Below are positions 20,758 to 31,685 of a stretch of DNA of 64,000 bases, one piece after another (the stretch's first letter is position 1; the number at the start of each line of letters is the position of its first letter). A program made the position numbers and the translations under genes. This DNA is from an uncultured Clostridia bacterium (GTDB lineage Bacteria; Bacillota; Clostridia; Christensenellales; UBA1242). The notes under the pieces are model-generated. The model ran no database searches. It was not told where the DNA came from and was given only the letters and a program-made list of their open reading frames with translations. The stretch spans positions 197,756-261,755 of the forward strand of contig CAKNRR010000001.1 of NCBI GenBank assembly GCA_930990975.1, written 5' to 3'.

Positions 20758-22251
20758 TTATACAGGGATGTCTGTTTCACAATTAAAGAAATATTCTGTC
20801 TTTAATGTGCCAGTACATTTATTTTTAATACCGAAAGCGATAACACTATATTTTTCGGTAACATCAGTGCTAATCAAGTTCCAGTTTTCGTCAATGACGA
20901 TGGTTTGAGTAACAGAAGAAAATTCAGGCGGACTTCCTGATAATCCACTGGTTTGCTTAACTTGTTTAGCATATCCTAGAACACTTGTAATAGGGTCCAG
21001 TTCGACAGTAAATGAATAGTAACCAGTTTCTTCATCATAAGAAATTTCGCTAGATGAGATAATAGTTTTGCTTGAAATAATATAAGGTTGAATCACATTT
21101 GGAAGTGATCCTGCATAATCAATATAGGCTTGATTTGTATAAGTTTGATTGAACACCCATTCAGCGTCATCATAGACAATGTTTTTGCCCTTATAGAAAT
21201 CAACATTTTTGGCACCTTCTTCCATATATGAGCAGATGGCAATATCAAGCATACCTTTACTGATACTTTCAAATGAATATCTTTGACCGTCAAAGTTACG
21301 CTCTCCATAAACTGATTGTTTAGCAATTCCTGCGTCAACTTGCCCATTGCCAATTGATTGATAAGTGTCAGCAAGGGTGGCATTATATTGGGCAAGGATA
21401 AAGTTTTGGTCGGCAGTCAGTTTGCTAGGATTGTTTAGTTCTGAGCTTTTAGCTACTTCGAGCCAATTCTCTTGATTTGAAGTGATTCCGTAAACTTGTT
21501 TCAAAATTTCGTCAGCACTCACTTCATACTCGCTTCTGTTATAATCATTATAGTTTACTTCTGATCTAAGGACTGTGTTAAAATACCACACTCCAAGCCC
21601 GCTTCCAGTAAAGATACCAAGAACAAGCAAGACACCCATTATACGCATTCTTTCTTTGAATGATTTTTTGTGCTTTTCGTCATTTTCTTGTTTTTTGGAT
21701 TTCTTTTCCTTGACTTTCTTTTTCTTATAAGTGCCATCAAGAGTAGCGACATCTGATTGAGCAGTGCTTGCAGCTGGCTGTGGAGCAGGTGAGTCTTCTT
21801 CAATCTCATACATATCAATTTGTTGCTCATCGTCAAGGATACTGCCTTTTGCTGAAAGCTTTTTGACTCTGCTGTTTTTCTTCTTTAGCTGAAAACTTCC
21901 ATCAGAATTTTGAACAAACTCATAAGATGATTTTTTGGCCGTTTTGCCAGTGGCTTCTACTTCTTTGCTGTAATAAGAACCGTCTTCTTTTTGAACAAAG
22001 ATGATATCTTTATTATCTTTAATTTCTGAAGTATTATCATCACTATTCACTTGCACATTTGCGACTTTTTCATCTTTTGAATTGCTATCAGTTTGATTTT
22101 TATTTCCATCAAAAAAATGGGACTCTTCAGTTCCTTCCTTTGTATTTGTTTCTAAATTTTTATATTCTTCCATTCCCTTAGAAAAAGAATGGTTTTTATT
22201 TTTACCTTTTTTAGTCATGTTCTTGCGCCCCTTTTTACTTGGGCTCAGCAC
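20758..22251 (-). CDS. Single-pass membrane protein with a long charged N-terminal region
   Basis: Lys-rich N-terminus, TM segment MRIMGVLLVLGIFTGSGLGVWYF, C-terminal extracellular domain; same orientation as, and adjacent to, the giant surface protein. Confidence 0.7.
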   Translation of the reverse strand: MLSPSKKGRKNMTKKGKNKNHSFSKGMEEYKNLETNTKEGTEESHFFDGNKNQTDSNSKDEKVANVQVNSDDNTSEIKDNKDIIFVQKEDGSYYSKEVEATGKTAKKSSYEFVQNSDGSFQLKKKNSRVKKLSAKGSILDDEQQIDMYEIEEDSPAPQPAASTAQSDVATLDGTYKKKKVKEKKSKKQENDEKHKKSFKERMRIMGVLLVLGIFTGSGLGVWYFNTVLRSEVNYNDYNRSEYEVSADEILKQVYGITSNQENWLEVAKSSELNNPSKLTADQNFILAQYNATLADTYQSIGNGQVDAGIAKQSVYGERNFDGQRYSFESISKGMLDIAICSYMEEGAKNVDFYKGKNIVYDDAEWVFNQTYTNQAYIDYAGSLPNVIQPYIISSKTIISSSEISYDEETGYYSFTVELDPITSVLGYAKQVKQTSGLSGSPPEFSSVTQTIVIDENWNLISTDVTEKYSVIAFGIKNKCTGTLKTEYFFNCETDIPV

Positions 22252-22627
22252 ACTCGTCTTTTTTTGACATATTCAGTTATATATATGTAAGCACGGTTTG
22301 TCCGTGTGAATAAATTTTAAAATTAGTTTAAGGAGTTGTCAAAATTGACAAGAGTATAAGCTGATGGATTTGCAATTTTTCAAATCCACTATGGACAAAT
22401 CAATATCTTGTTTGCCATAATACCCCTTAATGTTAATATGATTATATATTAACTTAAGTTTATTATATAATATAAAAGAGCTAAAGTCAACGATTTTACT
22501 GAAAAAATACAAAAATTAACAAAAAAGTCATAATTTGTAAAAATACATAATTTTGCATATTTATTCATAAAAATGTTTAAAAATTGTTTGCAAATAAGAA
22601 GCGCTTTTGATATACTACTAAAAACGG

Positions 22628-23317
22628 ATGAGAAAAGAAAGGAGAATGCAAATGAGAAAGCAATTTATGACAGATATTGAGAGAAGACTGCTTTGTCAGG
22701 ATAAGATAGATGAAGAGGAGTTCTATGCGATATACAATGGACTTGTGATTTCATATAAAAAGAGTCAAGCCATAAAAAATGGTAAGAAATATATGGCTGA
22801 AGAAGATAATAATAAGCTTATAGAAGAAGTTATGAAAACATTACCAAAGTTCGCTGAATACTTTGAAAATGGCGATCATAATGAAAGTGTAAGGTTATAT
22901 AAAGAAAGCCTCCCAAAGCAGTTAGAAATTGAAGGGGAAGACTACATAAAAACTATAGAAGATTGCATGGAAAAAGTTATAAAAGAAAAGGCTGAAACCA
23001 TGCAGTATAGCCGCAATTCTGGCATGAATATTGACAACGATAAAACAAACTATACAAACAGCATTGTCGATTTTGAAACAATGATTGAAAAACTTAGTCC
23101 GGAGGTTGTAGAAACTTTGGCTAGAAACAGAGGACTTGATGAGGAAGCTGTCAAAGTTTACAAAGCCAAAACAAACGCTATTTGCCGTGAACTTGCACAG
23201 AATGCAATAGATGATAAATTGGAATATTATAAAAGAATGACAGACTATTTGGTTGGCTTCTATGCAGACAATGAAATAGCTCGCAGAAGTGAAGAGGAAG
23301 CTGAATTACAAGTTTAA
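22628..23317 (+). CDS. Hypothetical protein, helical
   Basis: Intact 229-aa ORF with ribosome-binding site; no recognised motif. Confidence 0.65.
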   Translation: MRKERRMQMRKQFMTDIERRLLCQDKIDEEEFYAIYNGLVISYKKSQAIKNGKKYMAEEDNNKLIEEVMKTLPKFAEYFENGDHNESVRLYKESLPKQLEIEGEDYIKTIEDCMEKVIKEKAETMQYSRNSGMNIDNDKTNYTNSIVDFETMIEKLSPEVVETLARNRGLDEEAVKVYKAKTNAICRELAQNAIDDKLEYYKRMTDYLVGFYADNEIARRSEEEAELQV

Positions 23318-23594
23318 ACAAATAATAAAAGTTATGTATAAATAACTTTGCTGACAATTAAAATTTTTGATTTTGAATTATGTTTTATGACATAAACAAA
23401 ACTCCAATTGCTTTTTTCATTTGCAAAAATATTGATTATTTTTTACTCAAATTTAAGATGATTTTGAAAATTTTAATCATCAGTATTTTGATAATGCTTT
23501 ATAATTATAAAACATTGAAAAACAAGACATTACAAAGTATTTTTTATAAATACTTAACTTTATTAAAATAATATAAAAAATATAGCAAAAACAC

Positions 23595-23623
23595 TTGACA
23601 AAAGCGACAATATTTAATAAAAT
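23595..23623 (+). promoter_or_regulatory. Sigma-A-type promoter candidate upstream of rplM
   Basis: TTGACA - 17 bp - TAAAAT. Confidence 0.55.
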
Positions 23624-23654
23624 ATAAGCGTCTTAATTTAAGGCGTTTTTTGTT

Positions 23655-23740
23655 TGCACTAGCCCCGCGGATAAAACATGCCTTGTAGACGGGAAATTAA
23701 ACAGGTTATCCCGAAGAAAACTTAGTTTAATGATTTTAGA
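23655..23740 (+). ncRNA. Candidate L13 ribosomal-protein leader (autoregulatory 5' UTR)
   Basis: Structured, less AT-rich segment AGCCCCGCGGATAAAACATGCCTTGTAGACGGGAAATTAAACAGGTTATCCCGAAG immediately upstream of rplM-rpsI; boundaries approximate. Confidence 0.45.
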
Positions 23741-23778
23741 TAAATAATTTTTTTTAATTCAAGGACGGAGGAAATTCA

Positions 23779-24222
23779 ATGAAAACATATATGGCAAAAC
23801 CTGCGGACATTCAAAGAAAATGGTTCGTAGTAGATGCAACAAATGTTCCACTCGGAAGATTGGCAAGCCAAGTTGCAGATATATTGACAGGAAAAAATAA
23901 AACAACATACACTCCTCATGTAGACTGTGGCGATTTCGTAATAGTTCTCAATTCTGATAAAGTTGCTTTAACAGGAAAGAAACTCACAGACAAAAAATTG
24001 ATTTGGCACACAGGCTATATTGGCGGACTTAAAGAAGTAGATTATGGAACTCTTCTTCAAAAGAATTCACCTAAAGCTATTGAGCAAGCTGTAAAAGGAA
24101 TGCTCCCAAAAACAAGCTTAGGAAGAAAACAAATCACAAGATTGTTTGTGTATAAGGATGGCGAACATAAACATCAAGCACAACAACCAGAAAAAGTTGA
24201 AATAAAAGGAGTTAGAATCTAA
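23779..24222 (+). CDS. rplM: 50S ribosomal protein L13
   Basis: [33 protein letters not shown]. Confidence 0.98.
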   Translation: MKTYMAKPADIQRKWFVVDATNVPLGRLASQVADILTGKNKTTYTPHVDCGDFVIVLNSDKVALTGKKLTDKKLIWHTGYIGGLKEVDYGTLLQKNSPKAIEQAVKGMLPKTSLGRKQITRLFVYKDGEHKHQAQQPEKVEIKGVRI

Positions 24223-24632
24223 TGGCAGAGAAGAAAGTAAAGTCAGTTAGTCAAATTATTTCAACTGGCAGAAGAAAGAAATCAATCGCAAGAGTAAGAT
24301 TATTCCCAGGAAGCGGAAAATGGATAGTAAATGGAAGAGATATGGGCGAATATTTGCAAAGAGATACATTGCTTTTAGTTGCTCGTCAACCATTTGATGT
24401 AACAAACACAGGTGACAAATATGACATCATCGTAAGAGTAGTTGGTGGTGGAATTGCTGGACAAGCAGGAGCTATTTGTCATGGTGTAGCAAGAGCTCTT
24501 GTTAAAGCTGATGAAATGTATAAGAAAGAATTGAAAGAAGCCGGACTTCTTACTAGAGATTCAAGAATGAAAGAAAGAAAGAAGTATGGTTTAAAGAAAG
24601 CAAGAAAAGCTTCTCAATTCTCAAAGAGATAA
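24222..24632 (+). CDS. rpsI: 30S ribosomal protein S9
   Basis: [25 protein letters not shown] ... [15 protein letters not shown]. Confidence 0.98.
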   Translation: MAEKKVKSVSQIISTGRRKKSIARVRLFPGSGKWIVNGRDMGEYLQRDTLLLVARQPFDVTNTGDKYDIIVRVVGGGIAGQAGAICHGVARALVKADEMYKKELKEAGLLTRDSRMKERKKYGLKKARKASQFSKR

Positions 24633-24635
24633 AAA

Positions 24636-24664
24636 AATGGCAACGAATATGTTGCCTTTTTTTG
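24636..24664 (+). terminator. Terminator of rplM-rpsI
   Basis: ATGGCAACGAATATGTTGCCTTTTTTTG. Confidence 0.85.
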
Positions 24665-24830
24665 TTGCTATCTTTAAATTGTTTTTAATATAATAAAGAA
24701 TATGGTATAATCTATTAACCTTACGCAAACAATGTTTAGAAGGACAAAATTAAAAGAGTTTTTAAAGCTCAAAAAACAGCAAAAGAATGAACTAAAAAAC
24801 ATAAACAAAGAGAGATAGAAGGAGAAGTAG

Positions 24831-25760
24831 ATGGATAATTTTTACGATATTATAATAGTCGGCGGAGGTCCAGCAGGCATTTCAGCTGCTATTTACGCAA
24901 AAAGGGCAGGACGCAATGTTGCAGTAATTGAAAAGTTTGTTCCTGGCGGACAACTAAGCTTGATAGGCGAAATAGAAAATTATGCAGGGTTTGCAAGAAT
25001 AGAAGGCAGTGACCTTGCAAATAAATTTTATGAACATGCCAAAAGTTTGGATATACCTTTTATAATGGATGAAGTTGTAGATTATTATTTAAATGGAGAT
25101 ATAAAAGAAGTCAAATGCAAACGAAATTCTTATAAGGCGTATTCAATTATAATTGCAGTAGGCAGTCATTCAAAAGAGCTCAACATAGAAGGCGAAAAGG
25201 AATACAAGGGCAGAGGAGTAAGCTATTGTGCACTTTGTGATGGGAACTTTTTTAAAAATAAAGATGTTGCGGTTGTGGGTTCTGGAGACTCTGCTTTTTC
25301 AGATGCGTTGTATTTGTCGAATATTTGTAATAAAGTTTATGTTCTCACAAAGGCAAATTTGAAATTGCATAATTATGCAGAAAACGAGTTTGATGACAAA
25401 GAAAATGTGGTTATTTTAAGGGGTGCTTTGTCTAAAAAAATAGAAGGAGAAACCAGCCTTAAGAAACTATATTTTGAACAGAATAATGAAGAGAAAAATA
25501 TTGATGTGGATGGCGTCTTTGTGGCAATAGGAAGAAGCCCAGATACAGGCTTGCTGAAAGATAAAATTGACTTAAACGCCGGTGGCTATATCAACACTGA
25601 TTCTCTCATGAAAACAAATATTGAAGGCGTTTTTGCTTGTGGAGATGTGCGCTCTGACAGTATGAAGCAAATTGCCACAGCCGTAGGAGATGGTGCAATC
25701 GCTGGGAATGAAGCAAGCAAATATGTGTTAAGAAAACTCTATTCCAAAAATAAAAATTAA
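24831..25760 (+). CDS. trxB: Thioredoxin reductase (FAD/NADPH)
   Basis: IIVGGGPAGISAAIYAKRAG, YCALCDGNFFKNKDVAVVGSGDSA, GVFACGDVR. Confidence 0.93.
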   Translation: MDNFYDIIIVGGGPAGISAAIYAKRAGRNVAVIEKFVPGGQLSLIGEIENYAGFARIEGSDLANKFYEHAKSLDIPFIMDEVVDYYLNGDIKEVKCKRNSYKAYSIIIAVGSHSKELNIEGEKEYKGRGVSYCALCDGNFFKNKDVAVVGSGDSAFSDALYLSNICNKVYVLTKANLKLHNYAENEFDDKENVVILRGALSKKIEGETSLKKLYFEQNNEEKNIDVDGVFVAIGRSPDTGLLKDKIDLNAGGYINTDSLMKTNIEGVFACGDVRSDSMKQIATAVGDGAIAGNEASKYVLRKLYSKNKN

Positions 25761-25946
25761 TCAATAGCAAAAAAAGGAAGATGTGATTGAAGTAAACTCA
25801 AAAATTGAGTCCTTCATGATAAGCTTCCTTTTTATTTTGCTATAATTAAAACTTCTATAAAAAATAATGCCTCAATTAAAGAAATGATAAAACTGTATCT
25901 AGCTTAATCAAGGCACTAAACTTTTATTTTTGAATTGTCTTAAATT

Positions 25947-26774
25947 TTAATGACAAACGATGACGCCTTTTTCAAGGGCATAATAAGAGCATAAACCTCT
26001 CATAGGAAGAATTCTGATCTCTTTAAAGTTACACAATTTTTCAATGTTTGATTTGATTTCTTTTGCTTCTTCTTCAGCAAAGCAGTGAGTAATAATGATG
26101 GTTTGTTTTGAAAAATCTTTTGCCTTTTCTTTGATCATTTGAACCATCTTTGCAAAGGCATTTTTTATTCCAATGATTTTCTTAGCCATCTTGATTTCGC
26201 CTTCGTGTGCGATGCAAATAGGTCTAATGACAAGCTTGCTTGCAATAAGTCCGGCGATTTTACTCATTCTTCCATTGTTTACAAGGTTGTCAAATTTTTG
26301 AAGAATGAAATAAAGATTTCGTTCATCTCTAAACTCATCAATCTTTGTTTTTATTTCTTCAAAAGATAAACCTTCTTTGATAAGTTCAACCAATTTGTCA
26401 ACAATCAAAATTTCTGTTCCGCTGACAGCTTTTGAGTCAATGACATGCACATTTTCAGGCTTAGAATAAGAATTTTTTGCAACGCATGCAGCATTATAGC
26501 ATCCTGAAAGTTTAGCAGTGATAGTCACGATAAAAGTATATTCTGCCGAATCAAAATTTTGCAAGAAAGATTCTGGGGCAGGACATGCACTTGAGTTCTT
26601 CTTAGACTTGTGCATATCTTTAAGCATTTGTTCGCAATTTAAATCGTCATTGTCAACATATTCTTGGTCATTAATATTGATTGTTAAAGGAATAACCTTA
26701 AATCCTATGTTTTGGTCTTGGATATAGTCGCTTTTTAAGTCAGAAGCGCTATCAACTAATATTTGATATTTCAT
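25947..26774 (-). CDS. DegV-family fatty-acid-binding protein
   Basis: ILVDSASDLKSDYI ... VIPLTININDQEY ... DSKAVSGTE ... LNNGRMSKIAGL-like motifs. Confidence 0.88.
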   Translation of the reverse strand: MKYQILVDSASDLKSDYIQDQNIGFKVIPLTININDQEYVDNDDLNCEQMLKDMHKSKKNSSACPAPESFLQNFDSAEYTFIVTITAKLSGCYNAACVAKNSYSKPENVHVIDSKAVSGTEILIVDKLVELIKEGLSFEEIKTKIDEFRDERNLYFILQKFDNLVNNGRMSKIAGLIASKLVIRPICIAHEGEIKMAKKIIGIKNAFAKMVQMIKEKAKDFSKQTIIITHCFAEEEAKEIKSNIEKLCNFKEIRILPMRGLCSYYALEKGVIVCH

Positions 26775-27062
26775 TTAATAAACTCCTTATAGCCTCATAA
26801 AAAAGAGGATGTATTTATATATATTATGATTTAAAACATTAAATTTTACAAATTTAATAAAGAAAATAAAATCAGACTCTCGTCAAAAAATTTCCACCTG
26901 TTTTTATTTCTTATAATACCATTATATAAAAATCAAAGGAAAACTCAAAATAAAAAGTCAATATAAATATGAAATCTTGCAAAATTTTGGCAAAAAAGGA
27001 CGATTTTGATGGCGTAGAACAGAAAATCAACTCGTTTACATTTAGAAAATTGAAAATTTATC

Positions 27063-28259
27063 TTACTCTTGAGGATGAGGGCTTTTGTTGATGTATTGCA
27101 CCATATTGCTTGCAAGCTCAATTTTTCCATATTTGTCATCAATCATTTTCATAACCATTGAATAATCTTTGTCATTGTCAAACATAGAAATTTGCTTAAC
27201 AAAAGCGTTTGATAACATTGAACCTTTAATCCTTATTGCACGGATAGGGTAATTATATTTCCAAAAACTGTCAATGATTTTCATGCAACCCTCGGCAATG
27301 TCTTTTATTGAATTTGTTGGAGCGAATATTTTTTGGCTTTTGTGAAAAGTTTTAAGGTCCTTTGTTTTAATTGTGACTGAAAGGACGCCTGCTACTACAC
27401 GATGTTTTATCATACGAATAGAAACTTTTTCGGCGAGAAAGTAGACCACTTTTTTGACTTCTTCTCTTGAATTAATATCCTTTATTGTGGTTGTGCCATT
27501 CCCGACACTTTTTGGAGGTGGAAGTTTGAAATAATCTACGACTGGATTCTCTCTTTCGCCAAGTAAATCTTGCTTAAGTCTTATGCCTGTTATTCCCATG
27601 AGGTTGTCTAAATAAGCATCATCAAGGCTTACAAAATCGCCTATGGTTTTTATATCAATAGAAGCAAATTTCTTTTCCAATTTTCTTCCGATTCCAACAA
27701 TTGAATCTAAAGGAAGTTTATATGTGATTTGTTTAAAACTCTCTTTAGGTATGATTGTTGTAAAGTCTGGTTTTCTCATATCAGAGCCTAATTTTGCAAA
27801 AATTTTTGAAAAAGAAACGCCGACGGATATTGTAAAATGAAACTCTTTTTTTACTCTTTCTCTCAATTCATCTGCAATTTGTTTTCCGTCTTTTTTAAGG
27901 TATTTCAAACTGTCAGTGACATCAATCCAACATTCATCAAGCCCAAGAGGTTCGACAAGATTGGAATATTCAAGATAAATGTTGTGTAGTTTTTGGCTTA
28001 TATCTTCGTACAAATCATAGTGTGGGGGAAGACAAACAAGGTCAGGACAAAGAGCCTTTGCTTCGCCAATAGTTTGTCCTGTTTTGACTCCATATTTTTT
28101 AGCAACTTCATTTTTTGCAAGGATTATGCCAGTTCTTTTTTTAGGATTACCTGTCACAGCTACAGGCTTTGATTGAAGCCTTGGATTATCACTGCATTCG
28201 ACAGAAGCAAAAAAATTATTTACATCAGCATGCAAAATAACTCTCTCTTTCATTTGCAT
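27063..28259 (-). CDS. dinB: DNA polymerase IV (Y-family)
   Basis: ILHADVNNFFASVECSDNPRLQSKPVAVTG, LDECWIDVTDSL, FAKLGSDMRKPDF. Confidence 0.93.
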   Translation of the reverse strand: MQMKERVILHADVNNFFASVECSDNPRLQSKPVAVTGNPKKRTGIILAKNEVAKKYGVKTGQTIGEAKALCPDLVCLPPHYDLYEDISQKLHNIYLEYSNLVEPLGLDECWIDVTDSLKYLKKDGKQIADELRERVKKEFHFTISVGVSFSKIFAKLGSDMRKPDFTTIIPKESFKQITYKLPLDSIVGIGRKLEKKFASIDIKTIGDFVSLDDAYLDNLMGITGIRLKQDLLGERENPVVDYFKLPPPKSVGNGTTTIKDINSREEVKKVVYFLAEKVSIRMIKHRVVAGVLSVTIKTKDLKTFHKSQKIFAPTNSIKDIAEGCMKIIDSFWKYNYPIRAIRIKGSMLSNAFVKQISMFDNDKDYSMVMKMIDDKYGKIELASNMVQYINKSPHPQE

Positions 28260-28303
28260 TTAAACTCCTTTATAATGTATAATTAGTAAGAAAAAGGTGT
28301 TTT

Positions 28304-29272
28304 ATGCAAATAGAAAAAGAGAAGATGAAATTATATCCATTTTATAACCACTATTGTGATGCACTATATGCGTCCCTTGGAGAATTTTTGACTATTGATG
28401 AAGAAAATATAAATCAAATTTTATCAAACCTGACAGCTGAAGATTGGTCGGCGATGTGTGATTATTGCGTTGTGAAAAATATAAAAGCAGGAGTAAAGGA
28501 GCTTAACTTAAAGGTGTATCACTATGGTGATGGACTAAAAGCTCTTGATAAGTATGCAATAAAGGGGAAGGAAATTATTTCAGCAAAAGAAATGAATGTG
28601 CTTCCAACAAGTGCTATGGTTGGTGATAGACTTTTGCTTGAGGTTGAAAGCTTGCTTGATTATCAACAAGATTACTTAAATGATTTGGTTGGTTTTTCAG
28701 CGAAGACCGACATTCCAGTACTTTTCAAGATAGGACAAAAACTTGATGAAGTTGGCAAACTTGTCAATATTTACAGAAAGTCGCCTATGGAAATACTTGA
28801 AAATTATGGATTTTTAGATAGAGAATGCTATATTTATGGGCTTAACTTTATTGATAAAGAGGACCAAAAGTTATTGTCACAATATGATGTAAAAATTATC
28901 TTCTCTCCAATCAGTGATGGAGAAGAGGGGTTGGGTGCAATAAATTTATATAATTTTATTTATAATGAATTAAAGTTTGGTTTTTCAAGCGGAAAATGTT
29001 ATAATATCAATATGCTTGAAGAGTGCAAACTGGCAAAAATCAACACATCAAATCTTATGTACGACAACAAACTTTTGACGATTGAGCAATTGCTAAGCGG
29101 AGTGATTGTTGACTACGATTTTCAAGAGGATGAAAAGATAGAAATAGATTTAGATGAATGTGAGCCTTTTGAAAACATATTAAATAAGAGAGTTGATTTA
29201 AAGCAGGATGACTTTTTCGCTCTTAGGCAAAAAGTGATTGAAATAGCAGGAAAAATAAAGGAGAAAATTTAA
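28304..29272 (+). CDS. Amidohydrolase-superfamily-like protein, apparently metal-site degenerate
   Basis: LDEVGKLVNIYRKSPMEILENYGFLDRECYIYGLNFIDKEDQKLLSQYDVKIIFSPISDGEEGLGAINLYNFIYNELKFGFSSG follows the SsnA/GuaD-like pattern but lacks the His ligands. Confidence 0.45.
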   Translation: MQIEKEKMKLYPFYNHYCDALYASLGEFLTIDEENINQILSNLTAEDWSAMCDYCVVKNIKAGVKELNLKVYHYGDGLKALDKYAIKGKEIISAKEMNVLPTSAMVGDRLLLEVESLLDYQQDYLNDLVGFSAKTDIPVLFKIGQKLDEVGKLVNIYRKSPMEILENYGFLDRECYIYGLNFIDKEDQKLLSQYDVKIIFSPISDGEEGLGAINLYNFIYNELKFGFSSGKCYNINMLEECKLAKINTSNLMYDNKLLTIEQLLSGVIVDYDFQEDEKIEIDLDECEPFENILNKRVDLKQDDFFALRQKVIEIAGKIKEKI

Positions 29273-31422
29273 TGGAAATAGTAGAACAACTTGCACAGGA
29301 ATTTGGTTTAAAACAAGAGTATTCACAAAATATTATAAACTTATTGGATGAGGGATGTACAATACCTTTTATTGCGAGATATAGAAAGGAAATGCACGGA
29401 ACATGTGACGACCAAACTTTAAGAGAATTTGCAGATAGATTGAAATATTTGAGAAATTTGAATGATGAAAAAGCAAAGGTCGAAAAAGCTATAACAGAGC
29501 AAGGCAAGTGGACAGATGAGCTTAAAGAAGCACTGGCTAATGCAAAGACTTTGACAGAGGTTGAAGATATTTATAGACCATATAAGCCAAAGAGAAAGAC
29601 AAGAGCATCTGTAGCTATTGCAAAGGGACTTGAAGAACTTGCAAATATTCTTGAGATGCAATCAAAGAAGTATGTTATAAGAGATGAAGCTGCAAAATTT
29701 ATAACAGAAGAAGTGCCAACTGTTGAGGAAGCTTTGCAAGGCGCAAAGGATATAGTTGCAGAAAGAGTTTCAGATAATGCTGAACTTAGAAAAGAGTTAA
29801 GACAACTTATTGAAAATAAAGCATTTATAAAATGTGAACTTGTTGAAAATGAAAATAGTGCAACTTATGAAACTTACGCTAATTTTAAACAAGAAGTGAA
29901 AAATATTCCAAGCCATAGAATTTTGGCAATCAATCGTGGAGAAAAAGAGAAGTGCTTAAAAGTTGACATAGAGATTAATCCAGAATTAACAATGGCTGTT
30001 GTAAATAAGTATTTCAAAAAGGACAATGAGGACACAAATGCTCTTATGGAAGAAACCTTGCAAGATGCTTATGACAGATTGTTGTTCCCATCACTTGAAA
30101 GAGAGTGCAGAAATAATTTGACTGATAGAGCAAACGAACAAGCAATCAAGATGTTTGAAGTAAACTTGAAACCATTGCTCATGGAAGCACCTCTTAAAAA
30201 TAATATAATTCTTGGTCTTGACCCAGCTTATAGAACAGGGTGTAAGATTGCAGTTATTGATTGCAATGGGAATGTGCTTGATACCACAGTTATCTATCCA
30301 ACACCACCTCAATCAAAGACAGAGGAGTCTATAGAAAAACTTAAAAAATTGATTGAAAAATATAGGGTTGATGTAATTTCAATAGGAAATGGAACAGCAT
30401 CAAAAGAGGCAGAGATTTTTGTTGCAGAACTTATCAAGCATGTTTCAAGACCAGTAAGTTATGCTGTCGTAAGTGAAGCAGGTGCATCAGTTTATTCTGC
30501 ATCAAAATTGGGTGCTGAAGAATTCCCAGATTATGATGTATCTCTTAGAAGTGCAGTTTCAATTGCAAGGAGATTGCAAGACCCACTTGCAGAACTTATC
30601 AAAATTGATGTTAAGTCAATTGGTGTAGGGCAATATCAACATGATATGCCACAAAACAGATTAACAGAGGTTTTGACAGGTGTCGTTGAAGACTGCGTAA
30701 ACAGTGTTGGTGTTGACTTAAATACAGCAAGCCCATCATTATTAAGCTATGTGTCAGGACTAAATATGTCCATAGCAAAAAATATTGTAAACTATAGAGC
30801 AAAAGTTAAAGGCATAAAGAATAGAGCAGAACTTTTAGAAGTTCCAAAACTTGGACCAAAAGCATACGAACAATGTGCTGGTTTCTTGAGAGTTGTTGGC
30901 GGAGATGAAATTTTGGACAACACAGCAGTGCATCCAGAAAGCTATGAAGCAACAAGAAAACTTTTAAAACTTTTTGATATGAGTGAAGAGGATGTAAAGA
31001 ACGGCAATATTACAAATCTTCCAAAACTTATAGAATTGAAAGGGGAAGAGAAGGTTGCAAAAGAGTGTGAAATCGGAGTTCCAACTCTTAATGATATTGC
31101 AAAAGAATTGTTGAAGCCAGGAAGAGATATCAGAGAAAGCATGCCAAAACCTGTTCTTAGAAGTGATGTCATCACTTTGGAAGACTTGAAAGAAGGAATG
31201 GTGTTTACAGGCACAGTTCGAAATGTTGTTGACTTTGGTGCTTTTGTAGATATTGGAGTTCACCAAGATGGACTTGTTCATATAAGCCAAATTTCAGACG
31301 CGTTTATAAAACATCCATCTGAAGTACTCAAGGTTGGTCAACAAGTTGAAGTAAAAATAATGAGTGTTGATGTTGCTAAAAAGCGTATATCTCTCACTAT
31401 GAAAGGTATTGAAAAAGAGTAA
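29272..31422 (+). CDS. Tex-like transcription accessory protein (S1 domain at C-terminus)
   Basis: IPFIARYRKEMHGTCDDQTLREFADRL, ILGLDPAYRTGCKIAVID, GTVRNVVDFGAFVDIGVHQDGLVHISQ. Confidence 0.93.
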   Translation: MEIVEQLAQEFGLKQEYSQNIINLLDEGCTIPFIARYRKEMHGTCDDQTLREFADRLKYLRNLNDEKAKVEKAITEQGKWTDELKEALANAKTLTEVEDIYRPYKPKRKTRASVAIAKGLEELANILEMQSKKYVIRDEAAKFITEEVPTVEEALQGAKDIVAERVSDNAELRKELRQLIENKAFIKCELVENENSATYETYANFKQEVKNIPSHRILAINRGEKEKCLKVDIEINPELTMAVVNKYFKKDNEDTNALMEETLQDAYDRLLFPSLERECRNNLTDRANEQAIKMFEVNLKPLLMEAPLKNNIILGLDPAYRTGCKIAVIDCNGNVLDTTVIYPTPPQSKTEESIEKLKKLIEKYRVDVISIGNGTASKEAEIFVAELIKHVSRPVSYAVVSEAGASVYSASKLGAEEFPDYDVSLRSAVSIARRLQDPLAELIKIDVKSIGVGQYQHDMPQNRLTEVLTGVVEDCVNSVGVDLNTASPSLLSYVSGLNMSIAKNIVNYRAKVKGIKNRAELLEVPKLGPKAYEQCAGFLRVVGGDEILDNTAVHPESYEATRKLLKLFDMSEEDVKNGNITNLPKLIELKGEEKVAKECEIGVPTLNDIAKELLKPGRDIRESMPKPVLRSDVITLEDLKEGMVFTGTVRNVVDFGAFVDIGVHQDGLVHISQISDAFIKHPSEVLKVGQQVEVKIMSVDVAKKRISLTMKGIEKE

Positions 31423-31685
31423 GAGTAATTCTTGCTCTTTTTTGATAAATGTAAAAAGTGTTTTATAATGAGTTCGCTGATTTAATTTAAATTTTCTCAT
31501 AAATACAATATAATCTAAGTAAGTTAATAAACATAATACTATATATAGTTGTTTTTTTGTTCTTCAATTAATAATGCTAATTGTTTTAAATCATAATGAG
31601 TTGAGATAAATAGAATAAAAAATATGTTTAATGTATTGACTATAAAACAAAATTAATTATAATATAAAATAGTAAAAATTAAAAT

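Noticed and set aside
23380-23571. 63-aa ORF in the AT-rich gap
   Set aside because: Very low complexity (I/L/K/F/Y), no ribosome-binding site; likely spurious.
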